Below are positions 17,150 through 25,977 of a stretch of 64,000 nt of DNA, piece after piece. The DNA comes from Martinezella rhizogenes (GTDB lineage Bacteria; Pseudomonadota; Alphaproteobacteria; Rhizobiales; Rhizobiaceae), in the NCBI RefSeq assembly GCF_000799715.1, contig NZ_JUHG01000016.1, positions 124,001 through 188,000 on the forward strand, written 5' to 3'. The notes beneath the pieces were generated by a model. That model made no database searches and was not told where the DNA came from. It saw nothing but the letters and a program-made list of their open reading frames with translations. The stretch's first letter is position 1; each line of letters starts with the position of its first letter. Position numbers and translations under genes: made by a program.

Positions 17150-18208
17150 TCAGCTCAAAATTTCGCGCAGCGACGCCACGAGCCGATCGCATTCGGCGTC
17201 TGTCCCGATAGTGATGCGCAGGAAATCGCTAATCCGCTCCCCTGAAAAGCGCCTTATCAGAATTCCCCGGCTCCTCAATTGCGCAGCCAAGTCCGCACCC
17301 GATTTACCCGGATGCCGCGCGAACAGGAAATTGGCGGATGAGGGAAGAACGTGGAACCCGAGCTCTTTCAGAGCGACAGCCAAGCGCTCCCGGCTGGCAA
17401 TAATCAGGGCGCGATGGTTCTCGAACCAGTCTTGATCTTCCCAAGCCGCGATTGCACCTGCCAGGGCGAGCCTGTCGATAGGATAGGAATTGAAGCTGTC
17501 CTTGACCCGTTCCAAAGCCTCTATCAGCGGTCTTTGTCCGATGGCAAAGCCAACGCGAAGTCCGGCAAGACCACGAGACTTCGAGAGTGTCTGAATCACA
17601 AGGAGATTTGGGTATTTGCGAACAAGCGGAATAGCGCTCGTGCCGCCGAAATCGACATAGGCTTCGTCGACGACCACCACCTGATCGGCATGGTTTTCAA
17701 GCAGAGTGTCTATATCCGCCAGAGGTCTGGCAATTCCGGTCGGAGCGTTGGGATTGGGCAGGATGATCGCACCGCAAGGCTGCCTGTAATCATCAACGCG
17801 AACCTGCATCTCGGCATCGAGCGGGATTTCACGAAACTTGATTCCGTACAGACGGCAGTATGTCGGATAAAAGCTGTATGTGACATCCGGAAAAAGCAGC
17901 GGCTCTTCATGATTCAAGAGTGCCTGGAAGGTATGCGCCAGAACTTCATCCGACCCGTTGCCCACAAACACCTCGTTCCGATCGAGCCCAAAGCTTTCGG
18001 CGATTGCGGCACGCAACCGTAGCGCCGTCGGATCCGGGTAGAGACGAAGAGTGTCGGTCGTAGCCCGCGAAATCGCGGCAAGAGCCAAAGGAGAAGGACC
18101 GTAAGGGTTTTCGTTGGTGTTCAACTTGATCAAATCGCCCGTGGCCGGCTGTTCGCCGGCGACATAAGGGGTCAAGGAATGAACAATCGGACTCCAGAAA
18201 CGGCTCAT
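17150..18208 (-). CDS. hisC: histidinol-phosphate aminotransferase-like protein
   Basis: This 352-aa class I/II PLP-dependent aminotransferase resembles HisC throughout: LNTNENPYGPSPLAL, NGSDEVLAHTFQALL, LPNPNAPTGIARPL, VVDEAYVDFGG, and the PLP lysine in TLSKSRGLAGLRVGFAIG, with FLRITIGT at the end. HisC moves an amino group between glutamate and imidazole-acetol phosphate in histidine synthesis, but no his genes are nearby; rhizobia often carry several HisC paralogues, some acting on aromatic amino acids. It lies 150 bases downstream of an MFS exporter on the same strand and may be its partner. ATG 18208 is adopted; a TTG four codons upstream is possible. Confidence 0.8.
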   Translation of the reverse strand: MSRFWSPIVHSLTPYVAGEQPATGDLIKLNTNENPYGPSPLALAAISRATTDTLRLYPDPTALRLRAAIAESFGLDRNEVFVGNGSDEVLAHTFQALLNHEEPLLFPDVTYSFYPTYCRLYGIKFREIPLDAEMQVRVDDYRQPCGAIILPNPNAPTGIARPLADIDTLLENHADQVVVVDEAYVDFGGTSAIPLVRKYPNLLVIQTLSKSRGLAGLRVGFAIGQRPLIEALERVKDSFNSYPIDRLALAGAIAAWEDQDWFENHRALIIASRERLAVALKELGFHVLPSSANFLFARHPGKSGADLAAQLRSRGILIRRFSGERISDFLRITIGTDAECDRLVASLREILS

Positions 18209-18355
18209 CGTGATTTCCAAATCTTGGCGGGTACAGGCGGGTTTGGTATCGCTTGGTTCAGTTTTACGGACTTATGTAGCAAATGCACCGTCGAACGGCA
18301 TATTTTGGCGCGCAGCGGTCGTCAGATATCTGAGCCTGACAAGAAGGGCGCTGCT

Positions 18356-19528
18356 TCAATCGGAGCCCCGGAGCGGGATGAGCGATAGCAACGCGAAGGT
18401 CGAAATCGTTGCGCCCGCTATCGCCAGCGGCCAGAGACCAACAGAAATGTATGGAGCGACAGCGGTCGTCCCAACCGCAGCGATGCCCAAAATCGCCGCG
18501 ATAACAATGGCCGCGGCACGCGAATGATCTCCGCGGGCAGCGGTTATTGCCCGATGAAACCCTATCGGTCCTCGGATGCCGAACCCGAAATTCACGACCA
18601 TCCACATTGGGACAAGAACGTAAAGACTGCTTCCGTCGGCGAGTGCGTAGGCAAGGATTGCTAGAAACGCGAGAGGCATGATCGCTGTGCCCGTCCGGAT
18701 CGTCCTCAAGGTGCCAAATTTCACCGCGAGCCACGCGGAAGAATTCGCTGCGAGAATGAATGTGGCGATGCCGAAGACCTGGAGGACGACGAAATCCTCG
18801 ATCCCCTTACCCAGGGGGCCGGTCAATACGGCCGGCGCACCAAAGACGAAAACAAGTAAGGCGCCCAACGAAAGAGCCTGGCTCAATGCGTAGCTGACAA
18901 ATCCAAGATTTTTCAGAATGGCCAGGTAGCCGCTATGATGTTGAAGGGCCTGCGATTGACGCGGGAAATATGCGCGTTGCGAGAAAGTGGCTGCGCCTAC
19001 CAGCACCGTAAGGACTGCTAATAGGACGAAGGAAAGCTTCCAGCTTCCGATCTCCAGCAAATAAGCTCCGACGATTGGTGCCAGTGCGGGCGCCAATGAT
19101 TCGATGGAACCGAGCCGTCCCATGGCCGAAGCGGCTCTATCATGCGAATAAAGACCTTGAATGAAACCGGGAGCGAATACAGCGGGACCCGATCCAAACG
19201 CACCTTGAGCAAAGCGCAGAACAATCAGCCACTCGATTGAAGGGGATGCCACGGCGGCCAAGGAGGCTATCCCGAACAACGCAAGTGACGAAATCAACAA
19301 CACACATGGATCAAATCTCGCGCCAAGTTCGCCAAAGGTGAGAAGCCCAATCAGCGTGCCGAAAGCATAGGATGCAAGGACGAGCTGTGCGACCTCCACG
19401 CTTCCTCCAAGCTGCAATGGTAAGCTTGGCACGGCTGGAAGCACCAAATCGGTCCCGGCAATACCGAGAACGGTTCCGCTGGCGATCAGGATGAATAAGA
19501 CTGACGTTTTCGAGGTCGTAGACATCAT
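18356..19528 (-). CDS. MFS transporter, Bcr/CflA-like drug resistance type
   Basis: This is a 390-aa protein with about 12 hydrophobic segments. The N-terminal TSVLFILIASGTVLGIAGTD and LVLPAVPSLPLQLGGS, with VQLVLASYAFGTLIGLLTFG-like helix 2 and ELGARFDP loop, match the Bcr/CflA (DHA1) pattern. The substrate is unknown. The gene precedes the hisC-like gene in the same direction, so it may export a product or analogue connected with that enzyme. Start 19528 or the next codon 19525 (ATGATG). Confidence 0.72.
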   Translation of the reverse strand: MMSTTSKTSVLFILIASGTVLGIAGTDLVLPAVPSLPLQLGGSVEVAQLVLASYAFGTLIGLLTFGELGARFDPCVLLISSLALFGIASLAAVASPSIEWLIVLRFAQGAFGSGPAVFAPGFIQGLYSHDRAASAMGRLGSIESLAPALAPIVGAYLLEIGSWKLSFVLLAVLTVLVGAATFSQRAYFPRQSQALQHHSGYLAILKNLGFVSYALSQALSLGALLVFVFGAPAVLTGPLGKGIEDFVVLQVFGIATFILAANSSAWLAVKFGTLRTIRTGTAIMPLAFLAILAYALADGSSLYVLVPMWMVVNFGFGIRGPIGFHRAITAARGDHSRAAAIVIAAILGIAAVGTTAVAPYISVGLWPLAIAGATISTFALLSLIPLRGSD

Positions 19529-19588
19529 TCTCTGGTATCAGAGCCAAACATAACGACCAATCGCGTCGCATTAATTTCTGCTATTCAA

Positions 19589-20521
19589 TTATTTGATCTT
19601 TCCAGCCGGATCAGTAGGCGAAACCCCGCAGGTTTTTGCAAAAAGCCTTTCGCTCAGAAAATCGACAAAGACGCGGACCTTTGGAGATAGATGGCGGTTC
19701 GATGGCCAGAGCAGGTGGAAATGGCTAGGTCCGTCGATGTGATCGTCGAGCACCGTATGCAGCTTGCCTTCGCTGAGCGGACTGCGCGCGAGAAAATCCG
19801 GCATGCATCCGATGCCGAGGCCGCTGATGACGGCGCCGCGCAGGGCCTCCATATTGTTGCAGGATAGAGCCGTTTTCATGCGCAATTCCGGCCCGCCATC
19901 CGGCAGGGTCAAGGGCCAACTCTGCAGCTTGCCGCTGTTCGGGAAGCGAAACCGGATCGCCAGGTGATCGTCGAGGTCTCGTGGGCAACCCGGGACGCCG
20001 TGACGCTCGAGATAGGCGGGGGCAGCGCAAAGCAGCATCTGGAACGGCCGCAGGGTCCGCGACATCAGCCGCGAGTCCGGCAGATCGCCGCTGCGGATCG
20101 CGACATCGACGCCCTCTTCGATCATATCAACGATGCGATCGTTGAAATCGATATCGAGTTCGACTTCCGGGTAACGGGCAAGGAATTCCGGCAGCACCGG
20201 CAGCAGGAAATGGTAGCTGACAATGGGAACGCTGACGCGCAGCCGCCCGCGCGGCACGGCCACCGCCTGGGCAAGCGAAGCCTGGGCATCGTCCAGATCG
20301 TCCAGCACACGCCGGCAGCGTTCATGGAAAAGACGTCCCTCCTCGGTCAGGCGAATGCTGCGGGTCGAGCGCTGCATCAGTCGCACACCGAGCTGCCGTT
20401 CGAGATTGGTCACCGCCTTGCCGACGGCGGAGGCTGAAAGGCCAAGCACGCGCCCGGCGGCGGCAAAGCTGCCGAGGTCGGCGCTTCGCACAAAGGCATT
20501 CAGGCCGCTTAACCGATCCAT
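19589..20521 (-). CDS. LysR family transcriptional regulator
   Basis: The protein has 310 aa. The N-terminal winged helix (MDRLSGLNAFVRSADLGSFA, LGLSASAVGKAVTNLERQLG, RLMQRSTRSIRLTEEGRLFH) and the periplasmic-binding-like effector domain (about 90-300) are of the CrgA/AaeR branch that commonly controls efflux genes. It is divergent from the DHA2 transporter at 20711 and presumably regulates it, with a TTTCC-N9-GGAAA dyad between them. Confidence 0.88.
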   Translation of the reverse strand: MDRLSGLNAFVRSADLGSFAAAGRVLGLSASAVGKAVTNLERQLGVRLMQRSTRSIRLTEEGRLFHERCRRVLDDLDDAQASLAQAVAVPRGRLRVSVPIVSYHFLLPVLPEFLARYPEVELDIDFNDRIVDMIEEGVDVAIRSGDLPDSRLMSRTLRPFQMLLCAAPAYLERHGVPGCPRDLDDHLAIRFRFPNSGKLQSWPLTLPDGGPELRMKTALSCNNMEALRGAVISGLGIGCMPDFLARSPLSEGKLHTVLDDHIDGPSHFHLLWPSNRHLSPKVRVFVDFLSERLFAKTCGVSPTDPAGKIK

Positions 20522-20543
20522 CTTCTTTCCATTCGATCGTTTT

Positions 20544-20562
20544 TTTCCGGTATATATGGAAA
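20544..20562. promoter_or_regulatory. LysR-type dyad in the regulator/MFS intergenic region
   Basis: TTTCC (20544-20548) and GGAAA (20558-20562) separated by the AT-rich GGTATATAT lie 22 bases from the LysR start. Such interrupted dyads with AT centres are typical LysR-type sites; binding is inferred. Confidence 0.45.
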
Positions 20563-20710
20563 CTTAGCCCCATTTTCAGTCAATTGCATCAAAACTATCT
20601 TGCGTGGGTACTCCGATGCTCCCGCAGATGATGACGATCGCCGTTGAAGGCGGCTCGTGCTCCCAAGTCATCCGCAGGGTCTCTTTTGCTCAAACCCAGC
20701 GGATATCCCG

Positions 20711-22279
20711 ATGCATCCCGATAAGACAAAGGCCGCGAGCCCGGCCGAGAAACTCTTCGTTCTGATCGCCGTGTGCTGCGCCGCCGCCGCGATGCCCCTC
20801 ACCTTCACAGGCCCCGCCGTTGCGTTGCCAGCAATCAGCCGTACGCTCGGTGGCAGCCCGATCGCGCTCAACTGGGTCACCAATGCCTTCATGCTGACCT
20901 TCGGCAGCAGCCTGATGGCCGCCGGCGCGCTCGCCGACAGTTTCGGGCGCAAGCGCATTTTCCTCATGGGGCTTGGCTGCTTCGCCCTGTTCTCGGCAGG
21001 TCTGGCTTTCGCCGGCAACATCTTCTGGTTCGATATTCTGCGTGCCTTGCAGGGCATGGGGGCGGCCGCCGCCTTTTCCGGCGGCATGGCGTCGCTCGCG
21101 CAGGAATTCGAGGACACCGCGCGACTGCGCGCGTTCAGCATCGTCGGCTCCAGTTTCGGCGTGGGGCTCGCTTTCGGGCCGATCGCCTCCGGCCTGATGG
21201 TCGAGATGTTCGGCTGGCCGGCAATCTTCATTCTGGTGGTCATCCTGGCCGTTCTCGCTTTTGGCCTCGGCGCACGCTTTCTCACCGAGTCCAGAGATCC
21301 GGATGCCACCGGTCTCGACTGGCCGGGCGCCCTCAGCTTTACGCTTGCCCTGACGCTGTTCACATACGGCGTACTGCGCGCTCCGGAAAACGGCTGGACC
21401 GACCCGCTGGTCATAATCCTGCTGGTGGGTGCGGCCTTGTTTTTCCTCGCCTTCGGCATCATCGAACACTCGGTGAAGCGGCCGATGCTGGACCTCACCC
21501 TGTTCCGTTATCCGCGTTTCGTCGGCGTGCAGTTGCTGGCGGCGGCCCCCGCCTATGCCTTCGTCGTGCTGCTCATCCTTCTGCCGGTCCGCTTCGTCGG
21601 CATCGAGGGCATGAGCGAGGTTGCCGCTGGCCGCATGATGGTCGCCTTGTCGGCACCGCTTCTCGTTCTGCCAATCGCTGCCGGCCTGCTGACGCGCTGG
21701 TTCACGGCCGCCACAATCTGCGGCGCGGGTCTTATCATCTCCGCCGCCGGCCTGTTCTGGCTCAGCCGTATTGCCACGGGATCGGCGCCGCTCGAGCTGA
21801 TCGGTCCGCTGCTGACGATCGGTGTCGGCATCAGTCTGCCCTGGGGTCTGATGGACGGACTTGCGGTCAGTGTCGTGCCGAAAGAACGCGCCGGCATGGC
21901 GACCGGTATTTTCAGCACAACGCGTGTCGCCGGTGAAGGCGTGGCGTTGGCCGTGGTCAGCGCCATCCTCTCCGCTTTCATTCAATCTCGCCTCGGTGCG
22001 GCGGCAGGAGAACATGCCGCCGCCGCCGCGCAGCGGCTGGTGACTGGCGATCTCCTCGAGGCAGCATCGAATGTGCCAGCGATCGGACATACCGCACTGA
22101 TTCAGAGTTACAGCGGTGCCTTTGGCGAATTGTTGTGGCTGCTGACGATAATCACGGCCGTCACGGCGGTTGTCATTTTTGCGTTTCTCGGCCGCCGCAA
22201 TGCTGAGGGGAGCGCTACCGAAATCGGAAAACCGGGACCAGAAGACAATGCGGAGGCACCCGACCCATCCCGTGCATGA
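20711..22279 (+). CDS. MFS multidrug efflux transporter, DHA2 (14-helix) family
   Basis: This 522-aa protein has about 14 hydrophobic segments. EmrB/QacA family features are visible: LNWVTNAFMLTFGSSLMAAG, LADSFGRKRIFLMGLGCFAL (motif A), LRALQGMGAAAAFSGGMASL and the motif-C-like GSSFGVGLAFGPIASGLMVE. Divergence from a LysR gene suggests induced drug or metabolite efflux. ATG 20711 is preferred to a GTG 54 bases upstream because the transporter-like sequence begins there. A terminator hairpin follows at 22298. Confidence 0.85.
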   Translation: MHPDKTKAASPAEKLFVLIAVCCAAAAMPLTFTGPAVALPAISRTLGGSPIALNWVTNAFMLTFGSSLMAAGALADSFGRKRIFLMGLGCFALFSAGLAFAGNIFWFDILRALQGMGAAAAFSGGMASLAQEFEDTARLRAFSIVGSSFGVGLAFGPIASGLMVEMFGWPAIFILVVILAVLAFGLGARFLTESRDPDATGLDWPGALSFTLALTLFTYGVLRAPENGWTDPLVIILLVGAALFFLAFGIIEHSVKRPMLDLTLFRYPRFVGVQLLAAAPAYAFVVLLILLPVRFVGIEGMSEVAAGRMMVALSAPLLVLPIAAGLLTRWFTAATICGAGLIISAAGLFWLSRIATGSAPLELIGPLLTIGVGISLPWGLMDGLAVSVVPKERAGMATGIFSTTRVAGEGVALAVVSAILSAFIQSRLGAAAGEHAAAAAQRLVTGDLLEAASNVPAIGHTALIQSYSGAFGELLWLLTIITAVTAVVIFAFLGRRNAEGSATEIGKPGPEDNAEAPDPSRA

Positions 22280-22297
22280 CACTGCTTCCGCATCCAA

Positions 22298-22327
22298 GGC
22301 GGGTCGGCGCGAGAGTGCCAACCCGCC
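22298..22327 (+). terminator. hairpin after the DHA2 transporter
   Basis: GGCGGGT-C-GGC and GCC-A-ACCCGCC pair across an eight-base loop, 19 bases past the stop. No T-run. The remaining bases to 22604 hold no convincing gene. Confidence 0.5.
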
Positions 22328-22604
22328 CGCGCCATCGTCTATAGCGGGCGCCGACGAGCCGAAGTGACGAACCGGCGACACTGCTCTCGTGACCCACACG
22401 GAATCATGTCGGAATCTCTTCCGCATTTCCTCCGACCAATAGGCTGGCGCGCGGACGCTTGAGTAGAAACCGCCTCCTCTCCTCCCGATCGGCTACAAAA
22501 TATTTCGAAGACACATAAAATGTGTGCGATGCTGGAGACCGATCCAAGCTCCGAAAGCCTGACGAGGCTGGTGTTTCGGCGCGCCGCTGCTATATGACAT
22601 CCCC

Positions 22605-22970
22605 ATGATAACAGAGCGCTTTTTGAAGATTGTTGCTTGGGGCTATATAGCGGCGCTGGTTGTCGTGACCTTTGCGCATCTCAATTGGCAGGCCGAGTTT
22701 GGCAATCCCTTCAATCTCTATCGAGCAGTTGCGCTTTGTCTTGCCGGCATGCTGGCGAGACTGGCCTATCCGCAATCGCCGTCCTTCACCTGCCTGTTGA
22801 TGATTGCCAGCGTCTCAGCACTCTGCTTCTCGCATTTCCTGGCAAACGGCAATTACGGTTCGCCCATGGATATCATCGTCGCGATGACGGGCGCGCTCTG
22901 GGGTATCGCAATCGGCGCCATGCTCAGCAGACTGATGTCGCTGACCTCGAAGCGAACCGCGCTGTATTAA
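22605..22970 (+). CDS. small membrane protein, possibly VanZ-like
   Basis: This encodes 121 aa with four hydrophobic segments: IVAWGYIAALVVVTFAHLNW, LYRAVALCLAGMLARLAYP, FTCLLMIASVSALCFSHFLA and MDIIVAMTGALWGIAIGAML. The final segment, an acidic residue followed by a small-residue-rich helix, recalls the last helix of VanZ-like proteins, but the match is weak and no function is assigned. It stands alone between a terminator and the porin gene; ATG 22605 is the only sensible start. Confidence 0.55.
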   Translation: MITERFLKIVAWGYIAALVVVTFAHLNWQAEFGNPFNLYRAVALCLAGMLARLAYPQSPSFTCLLMIASVSALCFSHFLANGNYGSPMDIIVAMTGALWGIAIGAMLSRLMSLTSKRTALY

Positions 22971-23398
22971 GCGAACATCCTTCCCTCATCAGATTCAGAC
23001 GGCCGTTTACCCACGCCGGCAAGGGCCGCAACTGAGCCTGCACGCGGCATATCCGCGCCTTCAAATAGCAGCTACGGCGAAGGCCCGGAAGGCCGTCGCC
23101 ATGCGGCGTCATTTCCGGATTCCCTACCTCGAAGTGATCATTACGGAGCCAATATTATGGCTTCCTTACTATCTATGTTTGCAATTGTGTCTTTCATGCA
23201 ACTTAAAATGAAAAATCACGAAAACGTCATTCTGAGAAAAATATATCATATAACTTTGCAGGAATTCGTCTCTAATAGGGCGCAGAAGCGGGTGGGGCCC
23301 GTTTCTCCCGAGTCGGGGTTTTTAACAGGGATAGGGTGAGGCACGTCGATTTTTCGGCGCGATAGCCTATGCCCAATCTATATTGGATTGGAGTTTTT
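22971..23398. other. AT-rich non-coding region upstream of the porin gene
   Basis: A hairpin GGCGA-A-GGCC / GGCC-G-TCGCC sits at 23076-23100. From about 23140 to 23270 the sequence becomes much richer in A/T than its surroundings, which fits a strong upstream promoter region for an abundant porin, followed by a long leader. A 60-codon frame in this stretch has no support as a gene. Confidence 0.5.
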
Positions 23399-24457
23399 AT
23401 GAACATCAAGAGCCTTCTTCTCGGCTCCGCTGCGGCACTCGCAGCAGTTTCCGGCGCTCATGCTGCTGACGCTATTGTTGCTGCCGAGCCTGAGCCGCTC
23501 GAATATGTTCGCATCTGCGACGCATACGGCAATGGTTATTTCTTCATTCCCGGCACTGAAACCTGCCTCAAGATCGGCGGCTATGTCCGCACCGAAGGCA
23601 AGTGGTACAATGCTTACAACCCGGGCGACCGTTATGGCACGCTGTGGCATACCCGTGCTCACCTCACCCTCGACACCGCTTCGGACACCGAATACGGCCC
23701 GCTGAAGACGGCTACCGTCCTGCGTTGGGACTGGCAGGATGGCGGTTCGACCACCACCAAGCTGATCGCAGCCAACATCAGCCTCGCCGGCTTCACCGTC
23801 GGTAAGCTCGATTCGGCTTACAACCTGTACGCCGGTTACGCTGGCAACGTCATCAACGACGACGTTGTCCATGACGGCCCGTATGAACTCAACCAGATCA
23901 CCTACAACTATGATGCCGGCAACGGCTTCACCGCTGTGGTCTCGCTCGAAGACAGCAACTCCGGTACGGGCGCCACGGGCCTCAACGGCGAAGACAGCGC
24001 CAACCATTACGCTCCGGACGCTGTCGCCGGTTTCGGCTACAAGGCTGGTAACTTCGGCTTCAAGATCGTTGGCGGTTACGACTCCATCGTTGAAGAAGGC
24101 GCTATCAAGGCTCGCGTCGATGGCGATTTCGGCGTCTTCAAGGCCTTCTTGATGGGTGCTTGGAACACCGACGGCGACAAGCTGAACAAGTACGCAGGCG
24201 CCAACGGCGGCGGCGTGGCCAAAATTGGCTGGGGCGATTGGGCTGCCTGGGGCGGCGTGACCGTTCCGATCAACGACAAGCTGCAGGCCAACGCTCAGGT
24301 TGCTTACACCGACTCGAAGATCTTCGCAGCGACCGCGAACGTCAAGTTCAACCCGGTCAAGAACCTGCAGGTCACGCCGGAAGTATCCTACACCAACTGG
24401 GACTCCATCAATCAGGACCAGTGGGCTGGTATCCTGCGCTTCCAGCGTACTTTCTAA
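23399..24457 (+). CDS. outer membrane porin, RopA-like (alphaproteobacterial porin family)
   Basis: This is a 352-aa beta-barrel porin. The signal peptide is MNIKSLLLGSAAALAAVSGA with cleavage after AHA. Mature sequence features of rhizobial porins are EYVRICDAYGNGYFFIPGTE, TCLKIGGYVR and the C-terminal GILRFQRTF ending in phenylalanine for BAM recognition. Trimeric passive diffusion of small solutes is the family role. Codon usage is noticeably biased towards a few preferred codons (GGC, ACC, AAG, GCT), as expected for a highly expressed gene. It is monocistronic, followed by a very strong terminator. Confidence 0.9.
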   Translation: MNIKSLLLGSAAALAAVSGAHAADAIVAAEPEPLEYVRICDAYGNGYFFIPGTETCLKIGGYVRTEGKWYNAYNPGDRYGTLWHTRAHLTLDTASDTEYGPLKTATVLRWDWQDGGSTTTKLIAANISLAGFTVGKLDSAYNLYAGYAGNVINDDVVHDGPYELNQITYNYDAGNGFTAVVSLEDSNSGTGATGLNGEDSANHYAPDAVAGFGYKAGNFGFKIVGGYDSIVEEGAIKARVDGDFGVFKAFLMGAWNTDGDKLNKYAGANGGGVAKIGWGDWAAWGGVTVPINDKLQANAQVAYTDSKIFAATANVKFNPVKNLQVTPEVSYTNWDSINQDQWAGILRFQRTF

Positions 24458-24493
24458 GACCTCGTTTTCGAGATCTGATCTGACTTGACCCCT

Positions 24494-24547
24494 GATCGGA
24501 TGGGGACTGGTCCTGCTTCCAGCGAAGTGGGACCAGTCCTTCCGATC
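24494..24547 (+). terminator. porin gene terminator
   Basis: Outer arms GATCGGA (24494-24500) / TCCGATC (24541-24547) and inner arms GGACTGGTCC (24504-24513) / GGACCAGTCC (24530-24539) make one long stem, followed by GTTCGTCTTTT. Confidence 0.8.
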
Positions 24548-24664
24548 TGGGGTTCGTCTTTTCGCTACTGCCGTCAAATTGGGAGCTGGGCCAAGCATCC
24601 GCGATCAGTCCCCAGGCGTATCAACGGCATCGACAAGCCATATTTTTTGTCGTAGAGACACCGA

Positions 24665-24739
24665 ATGTCGTTCACCTACGCAAACGCCTCGCGATTTTAT
24701 TCGTACCGCTGCTCTCAGCGGAGGCGGGCCTGTGCGTAG
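24665..24739 (+). CDS. leader peptide of the DAHP synthase attenuator
   Basis: A 24-codon frame from ATG 24665 to TAG 24737 encodes a peptide with Phe at 3 and 11 and Tyr at 5, 12 and 14, the last three forming Phe-Tyr-Ser-Tyr at 24695-24706. Five aromatic codons in the first 14 of so short a frame, directly ahead of mutually exclusive hairpins and a DAHP synthase gene, is the hallmark of a Phe/Tyr-sensing attenuator. The role is inferred. The upstream ribosome site is weak (GAGACACCGA). Confidence 0.65.
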   Translation: MSFTYANASRFYSYRCSQRRRACA

Positions 24740-24797
24740 ATAAAACTGACGCAATAAAAGACCCGAACAGCCGCTAGTCTACCTGGCGGCTTTTTTT
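24706..24797 (+). promoter_or_regulatory. transcription attenuator upstream of DAHP synthase
   Basis: Four segments alternate. Segment 1 CCGCT (24706-24710) pairs with segment 2 AGCGG (24717-24721). Segment 2, extended by CGGG (24725-24728), pairs instead with CCCG (24762-24765) and CCGCT (24771-24775) of segment 3, forming an antiterminator. Segment 3 AGCCGC (24769-24774) pairs with segment 4 GCGGCT (24786-24791), followed by a seven-T run (24791-24797): an intrinsic terminator. A ribosome stalled at the Phe-Tyr-Ser-Tyr codons would cover segment 1 and favour the antiterminator. This is read by eye, without folding energies. Confidence 0.65.
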
Positions 24798-24832
24798 GTC
24801 GCCATGGTATGATCCCAAAAGGAACCGATACC

Positions 24833-25894
24833 GTGTTGAATTCCACTGATGATCTGCGCATTGTCGAAATTACCGCGCTCACGCCGCCCGCTCGCATCAT
24901 AAATGAGATCCCGCGAGACGCCGCCGTCACCACGACCGTGACAGGCGCACGCCGCGCCACCCACAACATCCTGCACAATCACGACGATCGATTGATCGTG
25001 GTTATCGGCCCCTGCTCCATCCACGACCCAGTCGCGGCGCGGGACTATGCGGCCCGGCTGAAGGAAGCGCGCGACCGCTTCGCCGACGACCTTGAAATCA
25101 TCATGCGCGTCTACTTCGAAAAGCCGCGCACCACGGTCGGCTGGAAGGGTCTCATCAACGATCCGCATCTCGACGGAAGCTACCGCATCGAAGAAGGATT
25201 GCGTCTTGCCAGGCAGCTCCTCGTCGACGTCAACGAACTCGGGCTGCCAGCCGGCTGCGAATTCCTCGACACCATCACGCCGCAATACATCGCCGACCTC
25301 GTGAGCTGGGGCGCGATCGGCGCCAGAACGACCGAGAGCCAGGTGCATCGCGAATTGGCTTCCGGCCTCTCCTGCCCGATCGGCTTCAAGAACGGGACGA
25401 ATGGCGACACAAGGATCGCGCTCGATGCGATCCTGGCGGCTTCGCAACCGCATCATTTCCCCGCCGTGACCAAGGACGGTCTTGCCGCCATCGCCTCGAC
25501 GCGTGGCAACGACGATAGCCATATCATTCTGCGCGGCGGCAAGCAGCCCAATTACGATGCCGCCAGCGTGCAGGCAGTATCGGAACAGGCCTCCAAGCTT
25601 GGGCTCGATCCGCAGATCATCATCGATGCCAGCCACGCCAACAGCAGCAAAAATCCGGAAAACCAGCCGGCAGTGGTCGGCGCCGTCGCCGAACAGGTAT
25701 CGGCCGGCGACCACCGCATCAAGGGCATGATGATGGAGAGCAACATCGTTGCCGGCCGGCAGGACCTCGTTCCCGGAAAGGCGCTGGTCTATGGCCAGAG
25801 CATCACCGACGGCTGCATCGACTGGCCAACCTCGGTGCGGACATTGGAGGAACTGGCTCGGGCGGCCCAGGCAAGACGGCGAGTGTCCCGGTAA
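24833..25894 (+). CDS. aroF: 3-deoxy-7-phosphoheptulonate (DAHP) synthase, class I alpha
   Basis: This 353-aa enzyme condenses phosphoenolpyruvate and erythrose 4-phosphate, the first step to chorismate. It is the AroF/G/H type: LIVVIGPCSIHD, MRVYFEKPRTTVGWKGLIND, GARTTESQVHRELASGLSCP, GFKNGTNG, IIIDASHANSSKNP and MMMESNIVAG. GTG 24833 is chosen because AAAAGGAA lies nine bases upstream and the next residues (LNSTDDLRI) align with the start of E. coli AroG; an in-frame ATG lies at 24809. Which of aroF, aroG or aroH it corresponds to functionally is not determined; the upstream attenuator predicts Phe/Tyr control. Confidence 0.9.
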   Translation: MLNSTDDLRIVEITALTPPARIINEIPRDAAVTTTVTGARRATHNILHNHDDRLIVVIGPCSIHDPVAARDYAARLKEARDRFADDLEIIMRVYFEKPRTTVGWKGLINDPHLDGSYRIEEGLRLARQLLVDVNELGLPAGCEFLDTITPQYIADLVSWGAIGARTTESQVHRELASGLSCPIGFKNGTNGDTRIALDAILAASQPHHFPAVTKDGLAAIASTRGNDDSHIILRGGKQPNYDAASVQAVSEQASKLGLDPQIIIDASHANSSKNPENQPAVVGAVAEQVSAGDHRIKGMMMESNIVAGRQDLVPGKALVYGQSITDGCIDWPTSVRTLEELARAAQARRRVSR

Positions 25895-25936
25895 GGCTTC
25901 GCACATCCGCCATGGTTCGGCGAACGGTCGAAAAGA

Positions 25937-25959
25937 GAGGCGGAGATATTCTCCGCCTC
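25937..25959 (-). terminator. terminator of the msrB-msrA operon / after DAHP synthase
   Basis: GAGGCGGAG (25937-25945), loop ATATT, CTCCGCCTC (25951-25959) between convergent genes. On the minus strand the stem is followed by TCTTTTC, so it best serves the minus-strand operon, but it can act both ways. Confidence 0.65.
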
Positions 25960-25977
25960 GCATCAAGTCCCAACCGG

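Noticed and set aside
20690..22426. 578-codon minus-strand frame opposite the DHA2 transporter
   Set aside because: Antisense shadow; the plus strand encodes a recognisable 14-helix transporter.
23157..23339. 60-codon AT-rich frame before the porin gene
   Set aside because: No ribosome site, odd composition and position in the probable promoter/leader of the porin; more likely non-coding.
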